Positions 1-8,180 of a DNA stretch of 34,271 nucleotides are shown here, in pieces (position 1 is the stretch's first letter; every line of letters starts with the position of its first letter). Under the pieces are notes generated by a model. The model made no database searches. It had not been told where the DNA came from and worked only from the letters and a program-made list of their open reading frames with translations. Both the position numbers and the translations under genes were made by a program. Source of the stretch: an uncultured Sterolibacterium sp. (GTDB taxonomy: Bacteria > Pseudomonadota > Gammaproteobacteria > Burkholderiales > Rhodocyclaceae); NCBI GenBank assembly GCA_903832735.1, contig CAILCO010000122.1, positions 1-34,271 on the forward strand. The letters run 5' to 3'.

Positions 1-505
1 CGTCGTTGCGCCCCTCAGCGATGAGGGGCGAGGATTGAAACGACGAGCCAGCATTCCTCGCCTTCGCCCCAGTCGCGTTGCGCCCCTCAGCGATGAGGGG
101 CGAGGATTGAAACGCCGCCGTGACCGTCAGGCCGCCCGTGGCATTGGGTTGCGCCCCTCAGCGATGAGGGGCGAGGATTGAAACCACGGCATCCCAGTGA
201 TCACCTGCGACATTGACGGGTTGCGCCCCTCAGCGATGAGGGGCGAGGATTGAAACAGCATGAAAACTCAACAAGAAAGGAGCCGCCCATGGTTGCGCCC
301 CTCAGCGATGAGGGGCGAGGATTGAAACGGTGCGGTAGATGTAGGCCGTCTGGTCGATGGTGGTTGCGCCCCTCAGCGATGAGGGGCGAGGATTGAAACC
401 CGTCCGCGCTCATTAGCGACCCGCGCTATCTGGGTTGCGCCCCTCAGCGATGAGGGGCGAGGATTGAAACACCCTGGCGCCGGTGACGCGCGGCATCAAC
501 TTCGT

Positions 506-541
506 GTTGCGCCCCTCAGCGATGAGGGGGAGGATTGAAAC
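506..541 (+). repeat. CRISPR repeat with one-base deletion
   Basis: The eighth repeat is 36 bp because the C at repeat position 25 is missing (GAGGGGGAGG instead of GAGGGGCGAGG). The deletion removes the outer two pairs of the repeat hairpin and leaves about seven. This is the last near-intact repeat, which agrees with decay at the old end of the array. Confidence 0.9.
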
Positions 542-575
542 GCCAACGTCAATCTGGATGCCCTCGACCGCCACT

Positions 576-601
576 GTTGCGCCCCTCAGTGACGAGTGGC
601 G
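576..601 (+). repeat. Decayed terminal CRISPR repeat
   Basis: The first 14 bases match the consensus repeat. Substitutions then follow (GTGACGAGTGG in place of GCGATGAGGGG) and similarity is lost after about base 601; the ATTGAAAC end is absent. Decayed last repeats mark the leader-distal end of arrays, so this fixes array polarity. Confidence 0.85.
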
Positions 602-669
602 CAGTCGACGACGAACACCTGGAAAACCTCACAGCATCGAATAAGCTTCGATAACAGTAGATATCTGCC

Positions 670-915
670 ATGGCCGAGAACATCAACAGTCTGATCGTCG
701 AACACCTGCGCGCAATCCGAACCCAGATCGCCCAGGTGAAGGATGACACCGGCGAAATCAAGATGCGCATCTCGTCGATTGACGAGCAGTGCACTCTGGC
801 CAAAAAAGGCATTGCCAACCTTCACAGCGATCTGGCCGTGATGCAGATCCGGATGGACAAGCAAGGCGACCGCATCGAGCGGACCGAGAAGCGGCTGGAA
901 CTGAGCGTCGCCTGA
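670..915 (+). CDS. Small coiled-coil protein of unknown function
   Basis: An 81-residue, strongly charged protein without signal peptide, membrane segment or cysteine pair. Residues 5-75 show a heptad-like spacing of I/L/V with Lys, Glu, Asp and Arg between, so a helical coiled coil, probably oligomeric, is expected. I do not recognise a named family. It begins 69 bases after the end of the CRISPR array and is followed by a good terminator, so it is a single-gene unit. It does not resemble a Cas protein; being next to the array is probably positional only. The Shine-Dalgarno sequence is weak. The codon pattern and the terminator at the expected place support a real gene. Confidence 0.75.
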   Translation: MAENINSLIVEHLRAIRTQIAQVKDDTGEIKMRISSIDEQCTLAKKGIANLHSDLAVMQIRMDKQGDRIERTEKRLELSVA

Positions 916-934
916 TATAAGCACAGCCCATTGA

Positions 935-962
935 CAAGGCAGAAATTGGCCTTGTTTTTATT
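935..962 (+). terminator. Rho-independent terminator after the small coiled-coil gene
   Basis: CAAGGC at 935-940 pairs with GCCTTG at 949-954 around an 8-base loop and is followed by TTTTTATT. It lies 20 bases after the stop codon at 913-915. Confidence 0.8.
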
Positions 963-976
963 GTACGAACCGTCCC

Positions 977-3328
977 TCATCGCCCATGCCAGTAGCGTGG
1001 TCGTTGGGCGCGCTCGCTGCGAATTTGCAGACCTGCCGGCGAGAAGGCCGCGCTCATAGCGCCGTCCAGATCGGTGCGGAATGTCGTCGCAGCGCTGGCG
1101 CGATAGCGCTCGAAGACCTGGGCATTGGGATGGTGGAAGCGGTTGTGGTAGCCGACCGGGAAGATCACGACAGGGGCGCTGACGGCGCCGATGAACCCCG
1201 GCGTGGACGAGGTGCGGCTGCCGTGATGGGGGACGATCAGCAGGTCGCTCTTCAGCGCCGCCCGATACCGATCGAGCAGCGCCCTTTCCGACACCGCCTC
1301 GATGTCGGAGGTGAGCAGCGCGCTGCCATGAACGCTCGCGACCCGGAGCACGCAACTCATGTCGTTGGTCTTTTTCTGCACGGCGTCGTATTGTGCCGCG
1401 AGCGGATGAATGATCGAGAAGCGCACGCCGTCCCATTCCCAATTCAGGCCGTCCGTGCACGGCAGCGCCTCGACCGGGTAGGCGGAAAGCTCGTGTTCGA
1501 AGGCCAGCGAACTCATCAGCCAACCGACCGGCAGCGCGTCGAGCACTGCTTCGGCGCCGCCGGAGTGATCCTTGTCCTGGTGCGTGACGACCAGGCCATC
1601 GAGCCTGCGTACGCCCCTGGCGCGCAGATAGGGAACGATGATGCGATTGCCGCTGTTGGCTTCGAGCGAATACATCGGCCCGGTGTCGAAAAGCAGATCG
1701 TGCGCGGCGGTCTGGACATGCATCGCCAGGCCCTGGCCGACATCCAGCGTGGTGACCCAGACCTCGCCCGGCAACGGTCGCGCAGGCGGCACCAGAACCA
1801 TCGGCAGCATCAGCATGGCGCCCAGGGCCCGCGCCGGAAAGCCGCGCGGCAACAGGCACCAGGCGCAACCAGCCAGCGCCAGGAGCATCGCCCAAGAGGG
1901 CGGCGCGTGTTGCTGCCAAACTGCCCAGGGAAAGCCGGCCAGCCAGATCATCAGCGCCATCAGCCAACGCGTCACCAGATGCGCGAGTGCCAGCAGGAAA
2001 CCCGCCTGGGGCAAGGCCGCGGCGAGGAGCGCGAGCGGCGTCACGACGAAGCTGACCACGGGAATCGCGATGGCGTTGGCCAAGGGCGAAACCAGGGAGA
2101 ATTGCTGGAACAGGAGCAGCAGCGCCGGGATCATGCCCAGCGTCACCGCCCATTGCGCCCTCGCCCATTCATGCAGCCAGTGGCCGCTGCCGAGCCGGCC
2201 GCTGCCGATATAGAAGAGCACGCCGACCGCGCCGAACGACAGCCAGAAACCCGCCGCCAGCACCGCCCAGGGATCGATCAACAAGACCAGCACCAAGGCC
2301 AGGGCCAGGACGCGGCTGGCCGAAGTGAGGCGGTGAGTCAACAGCGCCAGCGCGACGACGCCGAGCATGTACAGGGTACGCTGCGCCGGCACCGCGTAGC
2401 CGGCCAGCAGGCAATAGCCCAGCGCGGCGATAAAGCCGCCAATCACCGCCGCCTTCTGCGCCGGCAGGCGCAGCATCAGCGCCGGACTCCTGCGCCACAG
2501 CCAAGACACCAGGGCGTAGGCGAGACTCGCGAACATCGTCACATGCAGGCCGGAGATGCTCATCAGGTGGGTGATGCCGGTGCGACTGAACAACTGCCAC
2601 TGTTCGGCGTCGATCGCTTGCTGATCGCCCACGGCCAGTGCCACCAGGATGCCGGCATAGGGCGCATCGGGCAGGCCGGCGACGAAGCGCGCGCGGATAT
2701 CCTCGCGCAGCCTGGCAACGACACTGCCGGCGCTGGCGACGAAGGCATCGCGGCGAAAATTATCCGGCGCCGGTCGGACCACGCCGGTGGCGCGTATGCC
2801 GGCTTCGAGCAGCCAGGCCTCGAAGTCGAAACCGTCGGGATTGAAGTTGCCGTGCGGACGCTTCAGGCGCACCGTCAATTGCCAGCGCTCGCCGGCATGG
2901 ACTTCGAGCGCGCCGGGCGATTCCTCCTCGGCTTCGCGGCGCCAGCCGCGGTACCAGGCCAGGGAAATATGCGCGGGCAACTTCATCTCGGCCTGCTCGA
3001 CGGAAAAATCGAAGCGCATCCCGTTCTCGAATCGGGACGGCAGTCCGCTGACCACCCCGACGACGCGGATGTCGCGCCCCTCATCGTCCAGAGGCAATTC
3101 GTCGGCCAGGCGCAACAGCCCCATCGTCCCGGCCCAGGCAAAGCCGAACAGGAAGGCCGCGACCGGGAAGAGCAGGCGCAGGCGAGGAGAAAGCAATGAT
3201 GCCAGCGACAAGGCCGCAACGGCGCCGCAGAGCACCGCAAGGTCGGTGGACTCGGGCAGGCTCGCCTGTTGCTGCAGCCACCAGATGCCGAATGCGAAAC
3301 AGATAATTGACAGACGCATAAGCATCAT
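977..3328 (-). CDS. comEC: ComEC/Rec2-family DNA uptake channel protein
   Basis: A 783-residue inner-membrane protein with the three-part ComEC order. There is an N-terminal segment with two or three membrane helices and a DUF4131-like periplasmic part (about 1-190), the multi-helix Competence channel domain (about 205-490), and a C-terminal metallo-beta-lactamase-fold domain (about 515-765). The metal-binding motif HQDKDH lies at residues 583-588, followed later by PHHGS. ComEC carries single-stranded DNA across the inner membrane in natural transformation; the C-terminal domain is thought to act as a nuclease on the incoming strand. The length is typical and no lesion is seen. No Shine-Dalgarno stands before the ATGATGCTTATG cluster, so the fourth codon could also be the start. 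No other competence gene is in the window. Confidence 0.95.
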   Translation of the reverse strand: MMLMRLSIICFAFGIWWLQQQASLPESTDLAVLCGAVAALSLASLLSPRLRLLFPVAAFLFGFAWAGTMGLLRLADELPLDDEGRDIRVVGVVSGLPSRFENGMRFDFSVEQAEMKLPAHISLAWYRGWRREAEEESPGALEVHAGERWQLTVRLKRPHGNFNPDGFDFEAWLLEAGIRATGVVRPAPDNFRRDAFVASAGSVVARLREDIRARFVAGLPDAPYAGILVALAVGDQQAIDAEQWQLFSRTGITHLMSISGLHVTMFASLAYALVSWLWRRSPALMLRLPAQKAAVIGGFIAALGYCLLAGYAVPAQRTLYMLGVVALALLTHRLTSASRVLALALVLVLLIDPWAVLAAGFWLSFGAVGVLFYIGSGRLGSGHWLHEWARAQWAVTLGMIPALLLLFQQFSLVSPLANAIAIPVVSFVVTPLALLAAALPQAGFLLALAHLVTRWLMALMIWLAGFPWAVWQQHAPPSWAMLLALAGCAWCLLPRGFPARALGAMLMLPMVLVPPARPLPGEVWVTTLDVGQGLAMHVQTAAHDLLFDTGPMYSLEANSGNRIIVPYLRARGVRRLDGLVVTHQDKDHSGGAEAVLDALPVGWLMSSLAFEHELSAYPVEALPCTDGLNWEWDGVRFSIIHPLAAQYDAVQKKTNDMSCVLRVASVHGSALLTSDIEAVSERALLDRYRAALKSDLLIVPHHGSRTSSTPGFIGAVSAPVVIFPVGYHNRFHHPNAQVFERYRASAATTFRTDLDGAMSAAFSPAGLQIRSERAQRPRYWHGR

Positions 3329-3353
3329 TTAACCAGAGAGCCGGCGCTTTCCG

Positions 3354-3416
3354 CTAGCGCCCGTAGTTGGCACTTGTGACAACCCAGGGCGCTTGTGCCA
3401 GCGAAGCAGGTGCTAG
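3354..3416. repeat. CTAG-bounded structured repeat, copy 1
   Basis: A 63-bp unit from CTAG (3354-3357) to CTAG (3413-3416). The ends form an inverted repeat, CTAGCGCC with GGTGCTAG (one G-T pair). Inside, AGCGCCC (from 3356) pairs with GGGCGCT, enclosing a smaller hairpin GTTGGCAC/GTGACAAC with one mismatch. It shares its right CTAG with copy 2. It lies between the divergent starts of comEC and the DUF2062 gene. No coding potential was found. Confidence 0.8.
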
Positions 3417-3474
3417 CGCCCGTAGTTGGCACTTGTGACAACCCAGGGCGCTTGTGCCACGTAGCCGGTGCTAG
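3413..3474. repeat. CTAG-bounded structured repeat, copy 2
   Basis: A direct repeat of copy 1 at a 59-bp period. The first 48 bases are identical, the 3' part differs (CACGTAGCCGG against CAGCGAAGCAGG), and both end GGTGCTAG. The final TGCTAG runs into AAT to give the extended -10 box of the next gene. Confidence 0.8.
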
Positions 3475-3477
3475 AAT
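3469..3477 (+). promoter_or_regulatory. Extended -10 promoter of the DUF2062 gene
   Basis: TGC-TAGAAT, an extended -10 box, ends 6 bases before the ATG at 3484. The expected transcript start would fall on or next to the A of ATG, and no Shine-Dalgarno is present, so a leaderless mRNA is likely. The TGCTAG part belongs to the end of repeat copy 2. No good -35 box was found at 16-18 bp. Confidence 0.5.
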
Positions 3478-3483
3478 TCCGTC

Positions 3484-4023
3484 ATGAGGAAGCACATCCG
3501 GAAGTATCTCCCCGACCATCAGGCGATCCGCGACAACCGCTGGCTGGCGCCCTTCGGCGACACCCTGCTGCATCCCCGGCTATGGCATCTGAATCGCCAT
3601 TCGGCCGCCGGGGCGGTGGCGGCCGGGATGTTCTGCGGATTGATACCCGGACCCTTCCAGATGCTCGGTGCGGCGATCTGCGCAGTGCTGTTCCGGGTCA
3701 ACCTGCCCCTGGCGCTATTCACCACCCTGTACACCAACCCGCTCACCATCGTCCCGCTCTATGTCGTCGCGTTCACGCTGGGCAAACTGGTACTGGGCGG
3801 CGGCGGCGAGTTCGTCATGCCGCCCGACTATGGGCCGGAGGGACTCTGGTCCTGGATCCAGGCCCTGATCGAGTGGATGTTCAGCCTGGGCAAGCCGCTC
3901 CTGGTCGGACTTATCCTGCTCGCCTCGCTCCTGGCGGTCGCCGGCTATTTCGTCATGCGCCTGCTCTGGCGGTTCTATCTGGTGCGCGCCTGGCGTCAGC
4001 GGAGGCGCAGGACGCCGGCATGA
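3484..4023 (+). CDS. DUF2062 integral membrane protein
   Basis: A 179-residue protein of the DUF2062 family. Its hallmark, a Gly-rich hydrophobic stretch with G-x-I-P-G-P-F-Q-M (about 50-60) followed by a [14 protein letters not shown] segment (about 80-93), is present. Three to four membrane helices are visible, with a last one at about 140-162 and an Arg-rich tail. The function of the family is unknown. The ATG is placed 6 bases after a -10 box. The stop codon overlaps the start of the next gene in ATGA, so the two are translationally coupled, which suggests a related job at the membrane. Confidence 0.9.
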   Translation: MRKHIRKYLPDHQAIRDNRWLAPFGDTLLHPRLWHLNRHSAAGAVAAGMFCGLIPGPFQMLGAAICAVLFRVNLPLALFTTLYTNPLTIVPLYVVAFTLGKLVLGGGGEFVMPPDYGPEGLWSWIQALIEWMFSLGKPLLVGLILLASLLAVAGYFVMRLLWRFYLVRAWRQRRRRTPA

Positions 4024-5063
4024 TCAGGAGTTTCGGCGAGGCCTTCAACCGACGCATCTCCTTCAACTTCCTCTGGTCGCTGATCGGTTTCGTGCTCATC
4101 GTGGTCATCGGTACCATGGGCTACAAATTGATCGGCGGCGACAAGCACACATATCTCGACGCGCTGTTCATGACCGTGATCACGGTAACGACCATCGGCT
4201 ACGAGGAAGTAATCGATCTGCACAACAACCCGGCCGGGCAGATTTTCACTATGGTCATCGCCTTCGCCGGCGTCGGCCTGATGACTTATTTCTTTTCGAC
4301 GGTGACGGCCTTCGTGCTTGAATCCGATCTCGACATCACGCTGCGGAGAAGACGCATGGAAAAAACCATCAGAAAGATGTCCGGACATTTCATCGTCTGC
4401 GGCTACGGCCGCGTCGGGCGCAATGTGGCGCAGGAACTGGAGGCGACCAAACGCCGCTATGTCGCGATCGACGAGATTGGCGAACTTCTTCAGGCGCAGA
4501 AGGACAAGCAGCCCGATCTCCTCTTCCTGACCGGCGACGCCAGCGACGACGACCGGCTGATCGAAGCCAATGTCGCCGAAGCCCGCGGCGTGTTCGCAGT
4601 CACCGGCGACGACAGCAAGAACCTGATGATTGCGCTGACCGCCAAACAGATGAATCCGCAACTTCGCGTGGTGGCGCGCTGCCATGACCTGCGCAACGTC
4701 GAGAAGATGCGCAAGGCCGGCGCCGACGCCATCGTCTCGCCCGACTTCACCGGCGGCATGCGCATTGCCTCGGCGATGATCCGCCCGCACGTCGTCTCGT
4801 TTCTCGACGAGATGCTGCGCTCCGAACACAAGTTGCGCGTCGAGGAAGCGGTGCTGCCCGACGAGTTCAAGCCGCGCCCGCTCGGCACCCTGCACCTGAC
4901 CAGCGAAGAATATGTGCTCCTGGCGGTAAGGACGCGCGGCGACTGGCGCTTCAACCCGGCCAAGGACTTCATGCTGCAGCCGGGCTATACCCTGGTCGCC
5001 ATGGCCACCCCGCACGGCCGCGCGGAGCTCGAAGCGGCGCTGGCCTCGGCCGAATCAGACTAG
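4020..5063 (+). CDS. Potassium channel with RCK (TrkA-N/TrkA-C) domains
   Basis: 347 residues. Helix one is at about 18-36. The pore segment carries the selectivity filter TTIGYEE at residues 57-63, and helix two is at about 77-100. A cytoplasmic RCK domain follows with a Rossmann nucleotide-binding motif GYGRVG at 128-133, and then a TrkA-C-like domain (about 255-340). This is the MthK-like two-helix architecture: a tetrameric K+ channel gated by a ligand on the RCK ring. The start overlaps the DUF2062 stop by four bases; an upstream extension of the same frame lies inside DUF2062 and was not used. The last 9 bases overlap the end of the convergent lolD. Confidence 0.93.
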   Translation: MIRSFGEAFNRRISFNFLWSLIGFVLIVVIGTMGYKLIGGDKHTYLDALFMTVITVTTIGYEEVIDLHNNPAGQIFTMVIAFAGVGLMTYFFSTVTAFVLESDLDITLRRRRMEKTIRKMSGHFIVCGYGRVGRNVAQELEATKRRYVAIDEIGELLQAQKDKQPDLLFLTGDASDDDRLIEANVAEARGVFAVTGDDSKNLMIALTAKQMNPQLRVVARCHDLRNVEKMRKAGADAIVSPDFTGGMRIASAMIRPHVVSFLDEMLRSEHKLRVEEAVLPDEFKPRPLGTLHLTSEEYVLLAVRTRGDWRFNPAKDFMLQPGYTLVAMATPHGRAELEAALASAESD

Positions 5064-5843
5064 CCGGCCGTCCTCCAGACGCAGCACGCGCTGCGTCCGT
5101 CCCGCCAGTTGCAGATCGTGAGTGACGACGATGAAGCTGATGCGATGCGCGGCATTCAAGGCCAGCATCAGTTCGAACACCCCTTCCGCGGTATGCCGAT
5201 CGAGGTTGCCGGTCGGCTCGTCGGCCAGCACGCAGGCCGGGTGCGTCACCAGGGCGCGGGCGATGGCGGCACGCTGGCGCTCGCCGCCGGACAATTCGCC
5301 GGGGCGGTGTTGCAGTCGATGACCGAGGCCCACTTCGGCCAGCAGCGCCGCCGCGCGCTCCAGTGCCTCGGCCTTGGCCATGCGGCGGATCAGGAGTGGC
5401 ATCGCGACATTTTCCAGGGCCGAGAATTCCGGCAGCAGATGGTGGAATTGATAGACGAAGCCCAGGCCCTCGTTGCGCAGCCTGCCCCGCTCGGCCTCCG
5501 AGAGCGAGGTCAGAGCGCGGCCGAGTACGCTGACGCTGCCCGCGCTCGGCGCGTCCAGTCCGCCCAGAAGGTGCAGCAGCGTACTCTTGCCGGAGCCGCT
5601 GGCGCCGACGATGGCGACGCGCTCGCCGCGCTCGATGCTGAAGTCGACGCCATTGATCACCGGCACCTCGACCGCGCCCTGCCAGAAGGATTTCTTCAGC
5701 CCGGTACAAGCCACGACGGCCTCGTCGACCGCGCGCGAGCCGTGCGCATTGCCCTTGTGCGAGGCGAGCACCAGACCGGCGTCCGAGATCTGGGACGAGC
5801 CGCGTTTGGCCGAGGGATCGGGGCCGGGAACGCTGTCACTCAT
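5055..5843 (-). CDS. lolD: Lipoprotein-releasing ABC transporter ATPase LolD
   Basis: 262 residues. Walker [10 protein letters not shown], the ABC signature LSGGERQR, Walker [10 protein letters not shown] and the H-loop VVTHD are all present in order. LolD powers the LolCDE complex, which extracts outer-membrane lipoproteins from the inner membrane and hands them to LolA. The gene follows lolC/E with an 8-base ATGAGTGA overlap, which supports this start and translational coupling. The protein has an unusual N-terminal extension of about 40 residues before the conserved [10 protein letters not shown] region; most LolD proteins begin close to that point. No good alternative start is seen inside the extension. 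Confidence 0.95.
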   Translation of the reverse strand: MSDSVPGPDPSAKRGSSQISDAGLVLASHKGNAHGSRAVDEAVVACTGLKKSFWQGAVEVPVINGVDFSIERGERVAIVGASGSGKSTLLHLLGGLDAPSAGSVSVLGRALTSLSEAERGRLRNEGLGFVYQFHHLLPEFSALENVAMPLLIRRMAKAEALERAAALLAEVGLGHRLQHRPGELSGGERQRAAIARALVTHPACVLADEPTGNLDRHTAEGVFELMLALNAAHRISFIVVTHDLQLAGRTQRVLRLEDGRLV

Positions 5844-7089
5844 AGCGCAGGGCCTCCGCCGGATTGACGCGCGAGGCGCGCCAGCTGGGATACAAGGTCG
5901 CCGCCAGCGTCAGCAGGAAAGAGATGCCGCTGATGATCATGACATCGCCCCATTGCATGTCCGAAGGCAGCTCGGAAATGTAGTACACATCCTTGGCCAG
6001 AAACTGCATCCCGATCAGACGTTCCAGGGCCGGCACCACGACATCGACGTTGTGCGCCAGCAAGACGCCGCCGCCGACGCCCAAGGCCAGGCCGATCGCG
6101 CCGATCAGCGCGCCCTGGACGATGAACACCGCCATGATGCTGCCGGGACTCGCCCCGAGCGTGCGCAGGATGGCGATGTCGGCCTGCTTGTCGGTGACCG
6201 CCATGACCAGCGCGGAGACGATATTGAACGCCGCCACTGCGACGATCAAGAGCAGGATCAGGAACATCATGTTTTTTTCGATGGCAATCGCACGGAAAAA
6301 ATTGGCATGGCTTCGGGTCCAGTCCGAGGCCATGGCATCGGCCTCGAGACCGCGCTGCAACTCGCGCGCGACGCGAGGCGCGGCGAACAGGTCGTCGAGT
6401 TTCAGGCGCAGGCCGGAGACGCGATCCTCCATCCGGTAGAGCTTCTGGGCATCGGAAAGATGAATCAGGGCCATGCCGGAATCGTATTCATACATGCCGA
6501 CCTCGAAAATCCCGATCACCTTGAACTGTTTCACCCGCGGCAGCACCGCCGCCGGGGTCACCAGTCCCTGCGGAGCGATCAGGGTCACCTTGTCGCCGGT
6601 GAAGACCTGCAGGGCGCGCGCCAGCTCGGAACCGAGAATGATGCCGAACTCGCCGGCACGCAGGTCGGCAAGATGGCCGCTCTTCATATGCTGCTCGAAA
6701 TCGGCGACCTTCTCCTCGGCGACCGGCAGCACGCCGCGGACCATCACCCCGCGCACCAGTTGATCGAAGGAGAGCATGCCCTGGGCCGCGACATAGGGTG
6801 CGGCGGCCAGAACGCGCGGATTCTGGGCGGCCTGGCTGGCCGTCTTGGCCCATGCCGCGAGTTCGCCGTTGGCGCCTGAAATCTGGATATGCGAGGCCAC
6901 GCCGAGGATGCGGGTGCGCAACTCCTTCTGGAAACCGTTCATCACCGACAGCACCACGATCAGGGCCGCCACGCCGAGGGCGATGCCCAGCATGGAGATC
7001 ATCGAGATGAAAGAAATGAAATGATTTCGGCCGGCAGCGCGTTTCTTGGGGCGCGTGTAACGCAGGCCTATCCAGAGTTCGTAGCGCAT
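5836..7089 (-). CDS. lolC: Lipoprotein-releasing ABC transporter permease LolC/LolE
   Basis: 417 residues at the chosen start, the usual length. It begins [13 protein letters not shown], typical of the LolC/E family. There is one membrane helix at about 25-50, a large periplasmic MacB-like domain (about 50-265), then three C-terminal helices with the FtsX-type permease fold, ending NPAEALRYE. Only one permease gene is present, so the complex may be homodimeric (LolF-like) or the partner lies elsewhere. The ATG at 7089 is preferred over the one at 7098, because the latter lies in the TAACAT -10 box and 7089 falls at the expected transcript start; no proper Shine-Dalgarno is present. Confidence 0.93.
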   Translation of the reverse strand: MRYELWIGLRYTRPKKRAAGRNHFISFISMISMLGIALGVAALIVVLSVMNGFQKELRTRILGVASHIQISGANGELAAWAKTASQAAQNPRVLAAAPYVAAQGMLSFDQLVRGVMVRGVLPVAEEKVADFEQHMKSGHLADLRAGEFGIILGSELARALQVFTGDKVTLIAPQGLVTPAAVLPRVKQFKVIGIFEVGMYEYDSGMALIHLSDAQKLYRMEDRVSGLRLKLDDLFAAPRVARELQRGLEADAMASDWTRSHANFFRAIAIEKNMMFLILLLIVAVAAFNIVSALVMAVTDKQADIAILRTLGASPGSIMAVFIVQGALIGAIGLALGVGGGVLLAHNVDVVVPALERLIGMQFLAKDVYYISELPSDMQWGDVMIISGISFLLTLAATLYPSWRASRVNPAEALRYE

Positions 7090-7096
7090 GGGCCTC

Positions 7097-7106
7097 ATGT
7101 TAGCAT
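7097..7106. promoter_or_regulatory. Overlapping divergent -10 boxes of lolC/E and rpfE-like gene
   Basis: On the minus strand TGC-TAACAT (hexamer 7102-7097) ends 7 bases before the lolC/E ATG. On the plus strand TGT-TAGCAT (hexamer 7101-7106) ends 6 bases before the rpfE-like ATG at 7113. The hexamers share two bases, and the two genes start only 23 bases apart. Both transcripts would be leaderless, and RNA polymerase could occupy only one promoter at a time. No convincing -35 boxes were seen; they would lie inside the opposite coding region. Confidence 0.5.
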
Positions 7107-7116
7107 GGGCCCATGC
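7103..7116. promoter_or_regulatory. 14-bp perfect palindrome at a start codon
   Basis: GCATGGGCCCATGC is self-complementary over 14 bases and covers the start codon of the rpfE-like gene and part of both -10 regions. It could bind a dimeric regulator of the divergent pair. Chance in GC-rich DNA cannot be excluded. Confidence 0.3.
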
Positions 7117-8180
7117 ATGTCCATTTGGTCCTTCCCGGCCTGCTCTGGCCGGGCAAGGCGCTCCACGATACCGCCTTTGACCTGGAACTGCCGGCACTCG
7201 CCCGGTTCTTCGGCCGCGGCCGCAGTTCCTGGCAGCCGCCGCTAGCGGTGGAGGACTGGCTGTGCCGGGAATTTCGCCTGCCCAAGGGCGAAACGCCCGC
7301 CGCGGCACTGCGCCTGCAAGGCGAAGGCGGCAGCCCCGGCAAGGGCTACTGGCTTTGCGCCGACCTGACGCATCTGAAATTTCAGCAGGGCCGACTCACG
7401 CTCGCCGGCGAAGCGCTGGACATTGCGCCGGCCGAGTTGCAACAGATCGCCGAGGCGGTAAGCGCACATCTGGCCGAGCATCTGCCCGGCTATGCGGAAT
7501 TCGTCGCGACCGGTGAGCATGGCCATGCCTATCTGCGCGTCAACAACGTGCCGCAGATCGCCACCGCGCCGCTGTCGAGCGCGATCGGGCGAGACGTCCA
7601 GGCGACGCTGCCGCACGGACCGGAGGCGGCGCTCTGGGCGCGTCTGGGCAACGAGTTGCAGATGCTGCTGCACTCCCTGGCCTTGAACCGGGAGCGCGAA
7701 GCGCACGATCTGCCCGGCGTCAACAACCTCTGGTTCTGGGGGGCGGGCAGCCTCCCGGAACGAGCGGCCGACGGCGAAAATCATTACGACGTCATTTTTG
7801 CCGCGACGCTTGCCGCGACTCATTCAAACCGCTCCTTGCTCAAGGGCATTGCCGCCTGGAGCGGAATGCCCATGCATGAGCTGCCGGGAAACGCCGACCA
7901 GTTGCCGCGTATGGACCTGGCGGGCAGGACCCTGATCTTCGACGAGGCTCTGCTGCTGCCCGCCCAGGAACTCGATGCCCAGGCCTGGCGCGAAGCGCTC
8001 GCCCGCATCGAGCGCAACTGGCTGGCACCGTTTACTGCCGCCCTGTTCTCCGGTCGCATGGCGAGCCTGCGCATCAGCGCACTCGGCGAAGAGGCCGGCC
8101 TGGATCTGCGGATCGGACGCCGCGACCTGATGAAGTTCTGGCGCCGCCCGGTCGCCCTCTACCGGATCGCGCCGCCATGA
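7113..8180 (+). CDS. RpfE-like conserved protein, recJ partner
   Basis: A 355-residue soluble protein of the family called RpfE in Xanthomonas, sometimes labelled phosphoglycerate-mutase-like from a weak alkaline-phosphatase-superfamily similarity. Recognition rests on the N-terminal HLVLPGLLWP, the central NNLWFWGAG-LP segment and the WRRPVALYR end. Its biochemical role is not known. It lies directly before recJ with an ATGA overlap (8177-8180), and recJ is followed by prfB and lysS, the order I recall from Xanthomonas. The start is ATG at 7113, 6 bases after a -10 box and with no Shine-Dalgarno. Confidence 0.82.
   Translation: MHVHLVLPGLLWPGKALHDTAFDLELPALARFFGRGRSSWQPPLAVEDWLCREFRLPKGETPAAALRLQGEGGSPGKGYWLCADLTHLKFQQGRLTLAGEALDIAPAELQQIAEAVSAHLAEHLPGYAEFVATGEHGHAYLRVNNVPQIATAPLSSAIGRDVQATLPHGPEAALWARLGNELQMLLHSLALNREREAHDLPGVNNLWFWGAGSLPERAADGENHYDVIFAATLAATHSNRSLLKGIAAWSGMPMHELPGNADQLPRMDLAGRTLIFDEALLLPAQELDAQAWREALARIERNWLAPFTAALFSGRMASLRISALGEEAGLDLRIGRRDLMKFWRRPVALYRIAPP

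Larger units (their letters stand above)
5..601 (+). CRISPR. CRISPR array, distal (leader-far) part
   Basis: Seven identical 37-bp repeats start at 5, 77, 148, 220, 292, 363 and 434, an eighth with one base deleted starts at 506 (36 bp), and a decayed one starts at 576. The spacers are all unique and 34-35 bp long. The repeat begins GTTGCGCCCC and ends GGATTGAAAC. Repeat positions 5-13 and 18-26 form a perfect 9-bp stem (CGCCCCTCA/TGAGGGGCG) closed by a GCGA loop, so a crRNA hairpin of GNRA type is expected. The ATTGAAAC end and the decayed repeat on the right indicate transcription left to right with the leader left of base 1. No cas gene is in the window, so the subtype cannot be assigned; ATTGAAAC ends occur with type I and type III systems. 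Confidence 0.98.

Noticed and set aside
201-413. A 70-codon frame inside the CRISPR array
   Set aside because: The predicted protein contains the same peptide each time a repeat is crossed; it is a by-product of the repeats.
670-915. The small gene next to the array as a Cas or anti-CRISPR gene
   Set aside because: No resemblance to any Cas family; proximity alone is not evidence.
986-3199. A 737-codon open frame on the plus strand opposite comEC
   Set aside because: Its product is Arg/Gln/Gly-rich without any motif; it is the shadow of GC-rich comEC, whose domains are clear.
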